Part shown: piece after piece, positions 52,271 to 61,818 of the stretch
Position numbering within the stretch: the first letter of the stretch is position 1
How the letters are laid out: each line of letters begins with the position of its first letter
Source: Nitrospira_D sp019636945
GTDB taxonomy: Bacteria; Nitrospirota; Nitrospiria; Nitrospirales; Nitrospiraceae
NCBI RefSeq assembly: GCF_047338595.1
Contig: NZ_JBLFBO010000001.1
Span: 186,001 to 250,000 of the forward strand
Reading direction: 5' to 3'
Length of the DNA stretch: 64,000 nucleotides
The notes under the pieces: model-generated
What the model was told of the DNA's origin: nothing
Seen by the model: the letters and a program-made list of their open reading frames with translations, nothing else
The model's database searches: none
Translations under genes and position numbers: made by a program

Positions 52271-54226
52271 TCATGCTCCCGCTGTGCCAACGACCTTTTC
52301 GCGCATTTCAGCCACAGCCGGCTCTTGAATCCAGCCGTGCGCGACTTCGGTTTTCAGTTGGTCGTAGAAAGCATCGATCTCGCCACCGAACCGTTGCCAC
52401 AGATCCGTAGCACTCATTTCGCCGTTATACCGGACCAGCAGTGTAGCCAGTGGCGCCTGGGCTCTGATGTCAGGTGTCCTGCCAAGGCGTAGCGGGGCAA
52501 GGAGTTCTGTTTCGGGGGCTTTCACAGGTTCATTCTCCTCTCGTTCGACGGCAATGCCGGTAAGACTTCCTACAGCCGCGACTGAAAGATCCGCTGCTAC
52601 CCTGTTGAGGCCGCTCAGTTGTAACTCAAGGGCATCACAGAACCTCATCAACTTTGCAACGCGCGCAACAATCTGCTTTTGTTCTCCCAATGGTGGAAGA
52701 GGGAACCACATAGAGCGAATAATATCTGTATTCAAATTAGGTTGCCCTTGACCTCGAGAAGCAATATCTCGCAACCATTGGGTTCTTGATTTAAGAAAGA
52801 GATACAAATACTCATCGAATACCGCATCGGCTAGCTCAATAAATGCTGCTATACCGTCATTAAAGGTGGTTCTAAACTCGCAGATGGCGGGCACTCCGAG
52901 TGTAGCACCGCTGTTGGTCAGCAGAACTGTTCGGCTGGTAATTTCTGTAGTCTTATTTAGGCCTTCCTCTTTGATGGTTGAGGTATAGCTGGTGACAAAC
53001 ATTCCTTTAGCCGCAGTTACATCTCCAACCTTGAGAAAGGGAATACTTCCTCCATAGAATCTTGGATCGCCTGCGGGCCGAGGTGATCCACCTCTTATCA
53101 CACTCGCGATGTCATTTAACCGTACCCATTGCCATTGCGGCGGAATGCTGGTCAACATTTCATTGAGGCCAGCGAAGTCAATGACTGGCACATCGCGTTT
53201 AATCTTTTTCTTGTCGGATAATCTCTTTTTCCTAAGCCGAATAAACGCCACATCGTCCGTAGTTACCCGAGCACTCTGTCTCGACAAGAGGCCACATACT
53301 GCAAGATCAAGAACCGCCTGCTTAAAATCCATCAAATCTTCGGGCGCACTAAACAACCACCACAAGATTGCTTCCAGCCGCGTCCAGCTACTACGCAATT
53401 CTTGCGGGCTTTGTGCGCTGGCAACCGTTTGCAGAGTGGATTGCCGTAAGGCGTTTTGCACTTTGCGGCGATCTTGCTGCTGCCTTTCGAGCTGGTCGCA
53501 CAGGGCCATCAATTCATCCACTTTGGCGACGATGCGGGATTGTTCGTCAAGAGGTGGAATAGCAACCGGAAGATAAAGAATGTCTTCTCGGGAAATCCCT
53601 GGAATTGCAATTCCTATACTCCTAGAGACGAAATAAGTTTCTTTGTCTCGAAGGATTAGTGCCACAAACTTGGGGTCAACGATGAGAGCCCTAATCGCCA
53701 TGAGCTGGCGCCCTAGCGCTGCCTCCTCGAGATTCAGAAAGTTAATCTTTCCGATTGTTCCCTTTACGGCAATCAAAATATCACCATGTGCCGCGACCGC
53801 GCGTCGTTCTTCCGTCCAGCGCGTAACAATTGGATGGATCAGCCCGAAGTCAGATGCCCCTGTGAAATAGGGAATGCCGATTCCCGTAGCATTTTGTTCT
53901 TGCGGGCCCAAGTGCTGTCCAGAGACGAGGTGAACCACGCCCCCTAAACGCGTTGTAGCCCAGTGCCGAGGGTATTTAATTTGGTCTGAGTCGGGCAAGG
54001 GAGGGAATGGATGAGTGCGCCTCGCTTGTCCTGTCGTGATTAGTTTGTTTCTTTCGATTTCCGCATTTACCAATACTAATTCTGCCGCCTTGATTGTACG
54101 GTTTGGATCTCCGGCCACAAGCTTTCCCACCACCGCGAAGTGTATGATCAATGTCCGAAGCCGTGCCACTCCCTCTGGTGCATTGGCGATATGCCCAAAC
54201 TCCCCCAGGAACTGTTGCGCGTCCAT
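52271..54226 (-). CDS. hsdS: Type I restriction-modification specificity subunit
   Basis: A 651-residue subunit, longer than the usual 400-450. Two target-recognition domains separated by helical conserved regions are visible: the first ends IPPLDEQSRIVAKVDELMALCDQL, the second LPPLGEQKQIVARVAKLMRFCDALE. A C-terminal extension of about 100 residues ends in a winged-helix-like segment (LATLLVRYNGEMSATDLWQRFGGEIDAFYDQL). It selects the DNA site for methylation and cleavage. The ATG overlaps the hsdM stop (TGATG). The extension is unusual and may link it to the PtuAB genes that follow. Confidence 0.93.
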   Translation of the reverse strand: MDAQQFLGEFGHIANAPEGVARLRTLIIHFAVVGKLVAGDPNRTIKAAELVLVNAEIERNKLITTGQARRTHPFPPLPDSDQIKYPRHWATTRLGGVVHLVSGQHLGPQEQNATGIGIPYFTGASDFGLIHPIVTRWTEERRAVAAHGDILIAVKGTIGKINFLNLEEAALGRQLMAIRALIVDPKFVALILRDKETYFVSRSIGIAIPGISREDILYLPVAIPPLDEQSRIVAKVDELMALCDQLERQQQDRRKVQNALRQSTLQTVASAQSPQELRSSWTRLEAILWWLFSAPEDLMDFKQAVLDLAVCGLLSRQSARVTTDDVAFIRLRKKRLSDKKKIKRDVPVIDFAGLNEMLTSIPPQWQWVRLNDIASVIRGGSPRPAGDPRFYGGSIPFLKVGDVTAAKGMFVTSYTSTIKEEGLNKTTEITSRTVLLTNSGATLGVPAICEFRTTFNDGIAAFIELADAVFDEYLYLFLKSRTQWLRDIASRGQGQPNLNTDIIRSMWFPLPPLGEQKQIVARVAKLMRFCDALELQLSGLNRVAADLSVAAVGSLTGIAVEREENEPVKAPETELLAPLRLGRTPDIRAQAPLATLLVRYNGEMSATDLWQRFGGEIDAFYDQLKTEVAHGWIQEPAVAEMREKVVGTAGA

Positions 54227-56004
54227 CAGGTGTCCTCACCCGTGAAATGATGGGCTAGCGCAGCGGCAAGTTCGCTCTTCAGCTGGTTTTCAGTCTCTTC
54301 GATCTGGCCGAGCAAGGTTTTGTATTTATCCAGAAGCGCATCGGGGTCGTGGCTCTCCTCCTCCGGAGCGTTGGGGTTTTTGAGATCGAGATTGAAGATG
54401 GGCCAGTAGAGGCGGTCGCCGGCAGCCTGGGAGTCGCGGGCTTGCACACGCACCGGCTCAGTCTGTTCACGGAGAGCAGCAACTTCGGCTTCGACCTTCT
54501 CCCTATTCGCCACATCAGTGCTGCCAATGAGACTGTTGCGGAGTTCTCGGGCTCGGGCTTCTAACGCAGCCACCTGATTGTTCAGTTCCTCAGCACGCTC
54601 CCAGTGTGGCTTGGCCGCAGTCTCAGCTTGTTCGCGCTTGGCCTTGAAATCCACCTTCCAGGCGAATTCGTTTTCCATTCGCTCAGCAAAATCATTGTCC
54701 TCGCTCCCCCACCAGTCTTGCTCAAGCTTGAACTCTTCGAAGCGGATGGGCTTAGTCTTCGAGTAGCTCTTGTACCCCGGTGGATAGGGGTGCTCGTAGA
54801 ACCAGATGGTGTCGGTGTGGAAATGCTCCGTGCCATCATCGATCACTGCGCCTTTCGTGAAGAACAGCAAATTGGTCTTGATCGTGGTGTACGGGGCAAA
54901 CACGCCCTTGGGCAAACGGATGATCGTGTGCAACTTGCAATCGCGCAGTAGTAACTGCTTGAGAGTGGCCTTAATACCTTCGCCGAATAAAAATCCATCA
55001 GGCAACACCACAGCGGCGCGACCATGCTCTTTCAGTAGCTTCTTGATGATGAGTGCCATGAACATGTCCGCCGTCTCGCGCGTACGCAAATCGTCCGGGA
55101 AGTCGCCACCCGCTGAGTCATCTTCATATCCACCAAATGGCGGGTTGGTCACAAGGCACTCCACCTTGTCATGTGCGCTCCATTCGTTCCAGCCGATGCC
55201 TAGGGTGTTGAGCTGCTCAATCTGGCTTGGCACATCGATGCCGTGCAGCAACATATTGGTGGTGCACAGCAAGTGGGGAAGCTGCTTCTTTTCGATGCCT
55301 CGAATAAGCTTTTCAATCGCCCGCTTATCGTCGGCGCTCGATTTGGCGGTGAGCTGGTTACGGAAGTGATTGATGACGGCTGTCAAAAATCCGCCGGTAC
55401 CGCAGGCGGGGTCCATAACCTTTTCCCGCCTGTCTAGGCGTGGGTTGACGCGGTCCACCATGAACTGGGTAATGGCGCGCGGCGTGTAGAACTCACCCGC
55501 GTTTCCTGCACTCCGCAAATCGTTGAGCAACTGTTCATACACATCACCCAGGCTGACGCGAGTCTTTAGATCATGGAAGTTGATGGCTTCTTCAAGTTTC
55601 TCGATGACGGATAACATCAACGGGCCGGATTTCATGTAATTATTAGCGTCTTTGAACACTCGCTTGATGACCTGGTGCATCGGACCTTTTGACGGATCGA
55701 TCTGCTCCTTGAGTGCGGGAAATAATTCGTTGTTGACGAAGCCAATCAATTCGCTGCCCTGGATCTGGGGCTTTTTCTTCCCTTCGGCGTCAGCCGTGTA
55801 TGCAGCCCAGTTGCGCCAGCGAAACTTCCGAGGTAGCGGGGACTCGTATGCGGGATTATCGTCCTCCCATTCCTCTTCCCTCTGATCAAAGACCTTGAGG
55901 AACAGCATCCAGGTGAGCTGGCCAATGCGCTGGGCATCGCCATCGACGCCGTCGTCCTTGCGCATAATGTCCTGGATGGACTTAATCGTACTACTCAGGT
56001 TCAT
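54226..56004 (-). CDS. hsdM: Type I restriction-modification DNA methyltransferase subunit
   Basis: A 592-residue N6-adenine methyltransferase. It has the N-terminal HsdM domain (residues 1-140), the AdoMet motif DPACGTGGFLTAV and the catalytic NPPFGGYED. A C-terminal coiled coil (residues ~470-540, AEELNNQVAALEARARELRNSL) probably binds HsdS. It follows hsdR by 15 bases and overlaps hsdS. Confidence 0.95.
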   Translation of the reverse strand: MNLSSTIKSIQDIMRKDDGVDGDAQRIGQLTWMLFLKVFDQREEEWEDDNPAYESPLPRKFRWRNWAAYTADAEGKKKPQIQGSELIGFVNNELFPALKEQIDPSKGPMHQVIKRVFKDANNYMKSGPLMLSVIEKLEEAINFHDLKTRVSLGDVYEQLLNDLRSAGNAGEFYTPRAITQFMVDRVNPRLDRREKVMDPACGTGGFLTAVINHFRNQLTAKSSADDKRAIEKLIRGIEKKQLPHLLCTTNMLLHGIDVPSQIEQLNTLGIGWNEWSAHDKVECLVTNPPFGGYEDDSAGGDFPDDLRTRETADMFMALIIKKLLKEHGRAAVVLPDGFLFGEGIKATLKQLLLRDCKLHTIIRLPKGVFAPYTTIKTNLLFFTKGAVIDDGTEHFHTDTIWFYEHPYPPGYKSYSKTKPIRFEEFKLEQDWWGSEDNDFAERMENEFAWKVDFKAKREQAETAAKPHWERAEELNNQVAALEARARELRNSLIGSTDVANREKVEAEVAALREQTEPVRVQARDSQAAGDRLYWPIFNLDLKNPNAPEEESHDPDALLDKYKTLLGQIEETENQLKSELAAALAHHFTGEDT

Positions 56005-56019
56005 CAGTGACTCTCTTTC

Positions 56020-58449
56020 TTAGGCCGTCATGTCCGCGTACAGTGCACGTTCCAGTTCAGTAACGGCTCGTGCATACGCTTCGGCCCCACCGAAGATCCC
56101 GCGACGAATTTGCGATTTGGTCCCATACCGATCCAGCGGCGGCAGTTCGAGCACCTTTGGGTCCTCGATATCCGTAATCCCATGATCGGCGTACTTGTCC
56201 AATAGGGCCTCCAGCACTGCACGTGCTTGCCCCCCATACTTGGCAAAGTAGTTGCGCTTCTTTACGGCATTTGCCCGTTCCTGGCGCGTGAGTGGGCGCT
56301 GGTCAAAGGCAATGTGTGCAATGAGGTCAAACACATCGAAGCCTGCGCTATTGGGAACTGCCTGTCTCAAGACATCAATTGGGAGCCCTTGCGCCTTGAG
56401 TTCGTCAATAATGGCTTGTTTACGCTCAGTTTGATCCCATCGTCGGAGAAACTCAGTGAGTGAGCCGAATTGGCCGCGCAGAGATTTCTTGATTTCCCCT
56501 TGCAGATAGACGCGGAAATCCTCGGAGATGAGCTTTCCATCAGCATCGAGGTACTGGGAGCGCTCAATCGCGGTGCGCACTTCCACATCGTCAACGTAAT
56601 ACTTGATTCGACCCTCTCCAGTCGTCTGCGCACTCGTGTCAGATCCTGTGGTAAGCCCTGGGAGAATTGATTCAGAAGTTTCTTCACCGTCGCTAGGCGC
56701 AGCGGCAGTACCTGCACCCTCTGGCGGAACCACAGAATCCGTTGGCTTTGGCTCATAAATAATGACTGGCTCACCATCAAACTGCGGATCGGCAAACAAA
56801 CGCGTGGCGCCCTTGAAATCCATGATGGTGAAATAGAGCTTCTGGTAATCCTCGCGGATACGTGTCCCCCGCCCGATAATCTGTTTAAACTCGGTCATGG
56901 AGTTGATAGTCTGGTCGAGCACGATCAGCTTGCAGGTCTTGGCATCAACACCAGTGGTCAGAAGCTTCGAGGTCGTGGCAATCACAGGATAGGGCTCATC
57001 GTTGTCGATAAAATAGGAGAGCTGCGCTTTCCCTTCCGTATCATCGCCGGTTATGCGCATGACATAGCGACGGTTCTTCGCCGCGGCAGGAATGAGTTGC
57101 ACCAATGCCTGTCGCATCCGTTCCGCATGGTCCTGGTCATCACAGAAAACAATCGTCTTCGCCATTGGGTCAGTTGCCTTCAGGTACTCCCATACCCTGC
57201 CCGCCACAAGTTCGGTGCGCTTCTTCAGCACAAGACCACGATCGAAGTCCTTGGTGTTGTATTGGCGCTGTTCTATCAGCTTTCCATGCTTGTCGCGCTT
57301 GCCCTTTTCAGGGGTATAGCCCAATGCATCCACATCGGACACGATGCGAATGACTTTGTAGGGAGCTAGGAACCCGTCTTCGATCCCTTGCTTGAGAGAG
57401 TAGGTATATACAGGCTCACCGAAGTAGGTCTTGGTGCTTGCATCCTTCGTTTCACGCGGCGTTGCTGTAAGCCCAAGATGGGTGGCGTGTTGGAAATAAT
57501 CGAGCACCTCTCGCCAAGCTGAGTCATCGACTGCACTACCACGGTGGCATTCGTCGACGACGACAAGATCGAAGAAGTCCGCGGGAAATTGACGGTAGAT
57601 TTGCTTCCACTCTTCCTGGCCTGTCACTGCCTGGTACAGCGCGAGATAGACTTCATAGTTCTTCTTCACTTCACGATTGGTGATCTTGTGCATGACTTCG
57701 CCGAACGGGGCGAAATCTTGCTGCATAGTCTGATCTACAAGAATGTTACGATCGGCTAAGAACAAGATGCGTTTCTTTTTCTTGGCTTTCCATAGCCGCC
57801 AAATGATTTGAAAGGCCGTGTAGGTCTTACCAGTGCCTGTTGCCATCACCAACAGGATGCGGTCTTGCCCTTTTGCAATGGCTTCGATTGCTCGATTAAT
57901 TGCTACCTTCTGGTAATACCGTGGCTCTCTGCCACTCGCATCAGTGAAATATGGCTGTTCGACGAGTTTGAGAGCCTCCGCTTCCGCCAAGCCTTTCCAT
58001 CGCTGATAGAGCTGCCACAGCTCTCCCCAACCCGGGAGTTGTTCGAGAGTCAATTCTCGCTCTATGGGATTGGATAGTCCGGTCCTGTCATGCAATAGAA
58101 ATCCATCCCCGTTCGAGCTAATCGCGAACGGAGCATCCAGCATTTCCGCATAGGCCAAAGCTTGCTGCATGCCGTGACCAACTGAAAACCTATTTTGCTT
58201 TGCCTCAATAACGGCTAGAGGGACATTGGGGTGGGCATAGAGAACATAGTCCGCACGCTTCGGTCCACCTTTGGTGTCAGGATTCTTGATCCGAGCAGCA
58301 ATCTGACCACGCACCATCACTCGACCATCAGTCAGCTTCACTTCCTCCCGAAACTGGTGGAGCAACCATCCAGCTCTTTGAATGGCAGGCGTAATCAACT
58401 TGGTGCAGATATCACGTTCAGTTAGTGACTTCTTGTCGAGTTCTACCAT
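56020..58449 (-). CDS. hsdR: Type I restriction endonuclease/translocase subunit, EcoEI-like
   Basis: An 809-residue motor-nuclease. The N-terminal nuclease has RADYVLYAHPNVPLAVIEAKQ (D...ExK). The SF2 helicase core follows: MATGTGKTYTA (Walker A), VVDECHRGSA (DECH box), GLTATP (motif III) and IIGRGTRIRED (motif VI). A C-terminal domain binds the methylase. It is the first gene of the minus-strand operon. The EcoEI-type assignment follows from size and layout. Confidence 0.94.
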   Translation of the reverse strand: MVELDKKSLTERDICTKLITPAIQRAGWLLHQFREEVKLTDGRVMVRGQIAARIKNPDTKGGPKRADYVLYAHPNVPLAVIEAKQNRFSVGHGMQQALAYAEMLDAPFAISSNGDGFLLHDRTGLSNPIERELTLEQLPGWGELWQLYQRWKGLAEAEALKLVEQPYFTDASGREPRYYQKVAINRAIEAIAKGQDRILLVMATGTGKTYTAFQIIWRLWKAKKKKRILFLADRNILVDQTMQQDFAPFGEVMHKITNREVKKNYEVYLALYQAVTGQEEWKQIYRQFPADFFDLVVVDECHRGSAVDDSAWREVLDYFQHATHLGLTATPRETKDASTKTYFGEPVYTYSLKQGIEDGFLAPYKVIRIVSDVDALGYTPEKGKRDKHGKLIEQRQYNTKDFDRGLVLKKRTELVAGRVWEYLKATDPMAKTIVFCDDQDHAERMRQALVQLIPAAAKNRRYVMRITGDDTEGKAQLSYFIDNDEPYPVIATTSKLLTTGVDAKTCKLIVLDQTINSMTEFKQIIGRGTRIREDYQKLYFTIMDFKGATRLFADPQFDGEPVIIYEPKPTDSVVPPEGAGTAAAPSDGEETSESILPGLTTGSDTSAQTTGEGRIKYYVDDVEVRTAIERSQYLDADGKLISEDFRVYLQGEIKKSLRGQFGSLTEFLRRWDQTERKQAIIDELKAQGLPIDVLRQAVPNSAGFDVFDLIAHIAFDQRPLTRQERANAVKKRNYFAKYGGQARAVLEALLDKYADHGITDIEDPKVLELPPLDRYGTKSQIRRGIFGGAEAYARAVTELERALYADMTA

Positions 58450-58850
58450 ATGCAGAGACGCGCGCCAGACAAGACCGGAGGCGCCAGCAGCTTACCCCTT
58501 TCCCCTTGGGAAATCACTCCTTCCGAATGGGGAAGCGCTTCTAGGGTCCCTCAAAGGGCCTAGCTTGCGTTTCATGAATACTGGTATCGGCTCCTCGCTA
58601 ATCTGACCCCTTAACGTGATCGAGTAAGGGTTATGAAACCTGATTTTTACGTTCCTATACTGGGATTATTCTGACAAAAACCCCTCCAAAACTAGGTTTT
58701 AACCCCTTTCCATAACCTCGTTATGAACCCCCTGTGGCTTCCCCTTCCTGGTTGAACTGGCCATTCACTGGACAGCATGGCGACTTCGACTACACTCATT
58801 ATTCAAGGCTATCTTCCCTCGATTGCAGGCACCAGTGAGGCGATACCCAT
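58450..58850. promoter_or_regulatory. Divergent promoter region of hsdR, repeat-bearing
   Basis: About 400 bases with no gene, between leftward hsdR and a rightward hypothetical gene. It has several half-sites of the word GGTTATGAAA and its inverse (58629-58638, near 58701-58710 and 58720-58727), a plausible operator cluster. Local AT content is higher than in the flanks. No recognised sigma-54 promoter. Confidence 0.5.
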
Positions 58851-59657
58851 ATGTCGGTTCAGTGGCGCACACGAACTCGTACCGCGTTTCGGTTTTGGGA
58901 ACAGATTCTAAGATCCTGGGACGAGGTTCCTGAATGTGCCGGACAATATGCCCACCTGATTACCCACCTCAAGCGCTTTGAGACACGTTCCACTGAGACC
59001 TTCAAACACGTCATCGAGCGTGGCGCAGACCCGGTCTATATTCTCCACGTCCTCATCAGGACCTGTGATGAATCGCGCGTAAGCTCTTCATCCACATTTC
59101 CACAAGTCTTCTCGCAAGACCGGTCTGGATCCCTCGCAAACTTACGAGACTTTCACCTCATCACCGAATCGGACCTCCAAACCATCGAAACCGCTGCTCC
59201 AGCCTTACTGAGAACCGGGCAGTCATTCGATCAGGTGGGGTTGGAACGATTGAGAACCCGGTTTGAGGCCATGCCCGAGCCGCCAGACCTTGACGGATAC
59301 GTTGGGGAAAAGACGAGTCTGTGGACCAGCTTCACGCTTGAAACTCCCCCCGCATCTCGTTTAAACGGCCGCCCCGGTGAGCACTGGTTCAATACCGGAA
59401 TGGTACTGCTCAGCCGTCACCTGGTTCAGACGGGCTCACCTCGTGGATCCCGATATACCTCGATTGCCCTTTTGCTGAACAGCTTTTGCCCGGCCACCTA
59501 TGACCCGTCACCGCTTCGAGGCGAACTAGTCCGTCAACGGATTTCTTACATCCAAGATCAGGTGGCACCCTACTGCGAGCACTTTGAACGCTGGTTTACC
59601 GAGTGGAAACGCTTCCTCCAACACCATCCCATTCCTTTCAATCCCTGGCAGAGCTGA
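58851..59657 (+). CDS. Hypothetical protein in the island
   Basis: A 268-residue soluble protein of unknown family. It has a charged, helix-rich N-terminus (FRFWEQILRSWDEVPECAGQYAHL) and a Trp-rich C-terminus (HFERWFTEWKRFLQHHPIPFNPW). No catalytic motif or membrane segment is visible. It is transcribed away from the restriction operon toward the integrase. It may be a phage-defence component or an island-maintenance protein, but nothing in the sequence decides. Confidence 0.65.
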   Translation: MSVQWRTRTRTAFRFWEQILRSWDEVPECAGQYAHLITHLKRFETRSTETFKHVIERGADPVYILHVLIRTCDESRVSSSSTFPQVFSQDRSGSLANLRDFHLITESDLQTIETAAPALLRTGQSFDQVGLERLRTRFEAMPEPPDLDGYVGEKTSLWTSFTLETPPASRLNGRPGEHWFNTGMVLLSRHLVQTGSPRGSRYTSIALLLNSFCPATYDPSPLRGELVRQRISYIQDQVAPYCEHFERWFTEWKRFLQHHPIPFNPWQS

Positions 59658-59671
59658 CTGATTTCTCCCCC

Positions 59672-59698
59672 GGAGAAAAGTCCCCCCACCTTTTCTCC
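59672..59698 (+). terminator. Hairpin after the hypothetical gene
   Basis: GGAGAAAAG and CTTTTCTCC form a 9-bp stem with a 9-base C-rich loop, 15 bases after the stop at 59657. A short pyrimidine run follows, so it is a modest terminator candidate. Confidence 0.5.
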
Positions 59699-59803
59699 TC
59701 TATGACCGGAACCCACAACACTCTGTACCCTCGTTACTAGATTGCGCCATGCGCTCATGGCGTAGGCAGCAAACCCATATCAGATGTACAGGAGGAATGA
59801 TCC

Positions 59804-60127
59804 ATGACACGACATCGCAACTCACACGACAGTTGGGCCGACAGACTCCCTGGCGACTGGCCGGAGAACGAACCCAAAGTGTACTTGTATCGCATCGACC
59901 CTCAGCGCGGGCGGCAGTACCTCGGCGTCTTCCCTGCTTGGTACTTTGACGAAAGCTTCGTGCAATCCCAATTCGGTGGAGGCGACTACTGGTACCGGGC
60001 TGTCTATAAAGGCCGGATCTGTCGCTCAGATGGGTTCTTGATTGATGGACCACCGAAACCCGTGCCTGGCTCTCCCGTGCGGGAGTCACGACCTGTTCGA
60101 AAACAACTTGGTCGCCATCGACGGTAA
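59804..60127 (+). CDS. Hypothetical protein in the integration module
   Basis: A 107-residue protein with AGGAGGAATGATCC-type purines before its ATG. It is rich in aromatic and basic residues (KVYLYRIDPQRGRQYLGVFPAWYFDESF, GGGDYWYRAVYKGRICRSDGF). It lacks membrane segments and catalytic motifs. Placed just before the excisionase-like and integrase genes on the same strand, it probably belongs to the recombination module. Confidence 0.65.
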   Translation: MTRHRNSHDSWADRLPGDWPENEPKVYLYRIDPQRGRQYLGVFPAWYFDESFVQSQFGGGDYWYRAVYKGRICRSDGFLIDGPPKPVPGSPVRESRPVRKQLGRHRR

Positions 60128-60157
60128 GACGTTCAATCCGGTACGACGAGTTTCACA

Positions 60158-60463
60158 ATGTTACTCACGGTCCAAGAACTTGCTCAGCTGCTACACATTA
60201 AAGCCGCTACGCTTTACGCCTGGGCGGCACAAGGCAAGATTCCGAGCCTCAAACTCCACGGCCTGCTGCGGTTCCGGCAAGACGAGATCGACCAGTGGCT
60301 TGAAACCTGTCGGGTGACCAGCCAACCGGCTGTTTCTGTACCGAAGAAGCGCCGCTCACAGCCCCCGCACAACGTAGATGTCCTCATTGAGCGTGCAAAA
60401 CGTGCCATCTATACTGAGCGCGGGGAAACCAGCATAGCGAGCCCATTCCGAAAGGAGCAATAG
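60158..60463 (+). CDS. Excisionase-like helix-turn-helix protein
   Basis: A 101-residue protein. Residues 1-50 (LLTVQELAQLLHIKAATLYAWAAQGKIPSLKLHGLLRFRQDEIDQWL) are an HTH_17/excisionase-family winged helix of MerR type; the rest is a basic tail. Such proteins bend DNA and favour excision. It ends one base before the integrase start, strongly suggesting it is the directionality factor. Confidence 0.82.
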   Translation: MLLTVQELAQLLHIKAATLYAWAAQGKIPSLKLHGLLRFRQDEIDQWLETCRVTSQPAVSVPKKRRSQPPHNVDVLIERAKRAIYTERGETSIASPFRKEQ

Positions 60464-60464
60464 A

Positions 60465-61547
60465 ATGGGACTCGTAAAACGAGGAAAAGTCTGGTGGATG
60501 GATTTCGTCTATCAGGGATCGCGGATTCGACAATCGACCGGTACGGGAGATAAACGTCTAGCCGACGCGATTCTTGGAAAAGTAAAGAGCCAGATCATTG
60601 AGGGCGTGTTTTTTGATAAACATCCTGAGCAGGATCGGACCTTTGACGACATGATGACCCGCTATATGGCAGAACGCTCGCTGCTGAAGGCTCCCAAGAG
60701 CCGAATCCGGGATGCGACAGCTCTCAAGCATCTCCTCCCGGTTTTTGGTCAGCGAGTGCTTGGGCACATTACGCCGAAGCTGCTCGCAGAGTACAAAGTC
60801 CAACGGCGGCTCGAAGGGGCAGCCCCAGCAACCACGAACAAGGAACTCCAGCTGGTGCGGCATGCCTTCAATCTGGCGATGCGGGAATGGGAATGGTGCC
60901 GGGAGAACCCCATGCACCGTGTTTCTTTTGAGCAGGTGCAGAACGAAGTGGATCGTTGGCTAAATGCCGACGAAGAGGACCGTCTCCTGGCTGCTTCATC
61001 GCCCTGGCTTCAAGAGATCATCCGCTTTGCGCTTAACACCGGGATGAGGCAAGGGGAGATCCTGAATCTACTGTGGCAGGATGTGGATTTCACCCGTGGG
61101 ACGCTCATCGTGATGAAGAGCAAGAACGGCACACGCCGTACGATCCCCTTGAACGCGACCGTGTACGACCTACTCGCAGCCAAACAGGCTGCGGCAGGCG
61201 CATCACAGGGACCGGTGTTCAAGACACCGTTGGGCCATACGCTCCAAGTGCGATTCCTGGTGCGTGAATTTTGTGAAGCGAGGGATCGGGCAGGTATTCC
61301 TGATTTCCGCTTCCATGACCTGCGGCACACGTTCGCCACACGACTGGTGCAACGGGGGATCGATCTGTACAAGGTCCAACGGCTGCTCGGTCACAAGACC
61401 GGGACGATGACGCAACGCTATGCGCATCATTGTCCTGAAAGCTTGCGGGATGGGGTTAACGTGCTGGAACACCGACCGCCCTATGACACAAATCTGTCAC
61501 AATTGGGCGGGTCGTTGAAGGCGGGATCTTCGAAGTCGTTGATTTAA
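60465..61547 (+). CDS. Tyrosine recombinase / phage-type integrase
   Basis: A 360-residue integrase. It has an N-terminal arm-type domain (GKVWWMDFVYQGSRIRQSTGTGDKR), a SAM-like core-binding domain, and the catalytic residues Arg in NTGMRQGEI, Lys in MKSKNGTRR, HDLRHTFA (His-x-x-Arg), GHKTGTMTQRYAH (His and the Tyr nucleophile). Its last codons SLI and stop lie inside the right 58-bp direct repeat, so the gene overlaps the att site. It mediates insertion of the element into the tRNA gene. Confidence 0.95.
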   Translation: MGLVKRGKVWWMDFVYQGSRIRQSTGTGDKRLADAILGKVKSQIIEGVFFDKHPEQDRTFDDMMTRYMAERSLLKAPKSRIRDATALKHLLPVFGQRVLGHITPKLLAEYKVQRRLEGAAPATTNKELQLVRHAFNLAMREWEWCRENPMHRVSFEQVQNEVDRWLNADEEDRLLAASSPWLQEIIRFALNTGMRQGEILNLLWQDVDFTRGTLIVMKSKNGTRRTIPLNATVYDLLAAKQAAAGASQGPVFKTPLGHTLQVRFLVREFCEARDRAGIPDFRFHDLRHTFATRLVQRGIDLYKVQRLLGHKTGTMTQRYAHHCPESLRDGVNVLEHRPPYDTNLSQLGGSLKAGSSKSLI

Positions 61548-61593
61548 TGGTGAGCCGGCTGGGACTCGAACCCAGGGCCCTCGCCTTAAAAGC
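61536..61593. repeat. Right 58-bp direct repeat (att site) of the element
   Basis: Identical to 42855-42912. To its right the sequence continues CACCGACCAAACTGAGG, which faintly resembles a tRNA D-arm but is not an intact tRNA 5' half. Spans the integrase stop codon. Confidence 0.9.
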
Positions 61594-61818
61594 ACCGACC
61601 AAACTGAGGAAAATCAACACGGTAACACTTCAGAACCGTCCAATGAGTAGCGTGGTTTTACAACGATTTACAAGACCCGTGTCCTATATAGGATAACCAT
61701 TCTCGTATCGTTCTCTTCGCACCCCGCAATCGCACCTGGTGACGAATTTAGCCCGCATGATCCCACTGCCCACCAGATGAATCCATTGCCTGAGAACTCT
61801 TGGACAATATGCTCGCAT

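Larger units (their letters stand above)
42855..61593. mobile_element. Integrative defence element in a tRNA 3' end, 18.7 kb
   Basis: Bounded by perfect 58-bp direct repeats, with a tyrosine recombinase abutting the right one and an HTH/excisionase-like gene before it. Cargo: MntA/HepT, amidohydrolase + UDG-like pair, HTH protein, two nucleases, a Septu-like ATPase/HNH pair and type I restriction genes. No conjugation or phage structural genes were seen, so it is an integrative but probably non-self-transmissible island. Confidence 0.88.

Noticed and set aside
58826..58840. Sigma-54-like GG-N10-GC site before the gene at 58851
   Set aside because: Both boxes are weak and the predicted start would fall on the start codon.
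61536..61640. Intact tRNA-Lys at the right att site
   Set aside because: The sequence right of the repeat faintly resembles a D-arm but has no matching 5' acceptor strand, so only the 3' half is present.
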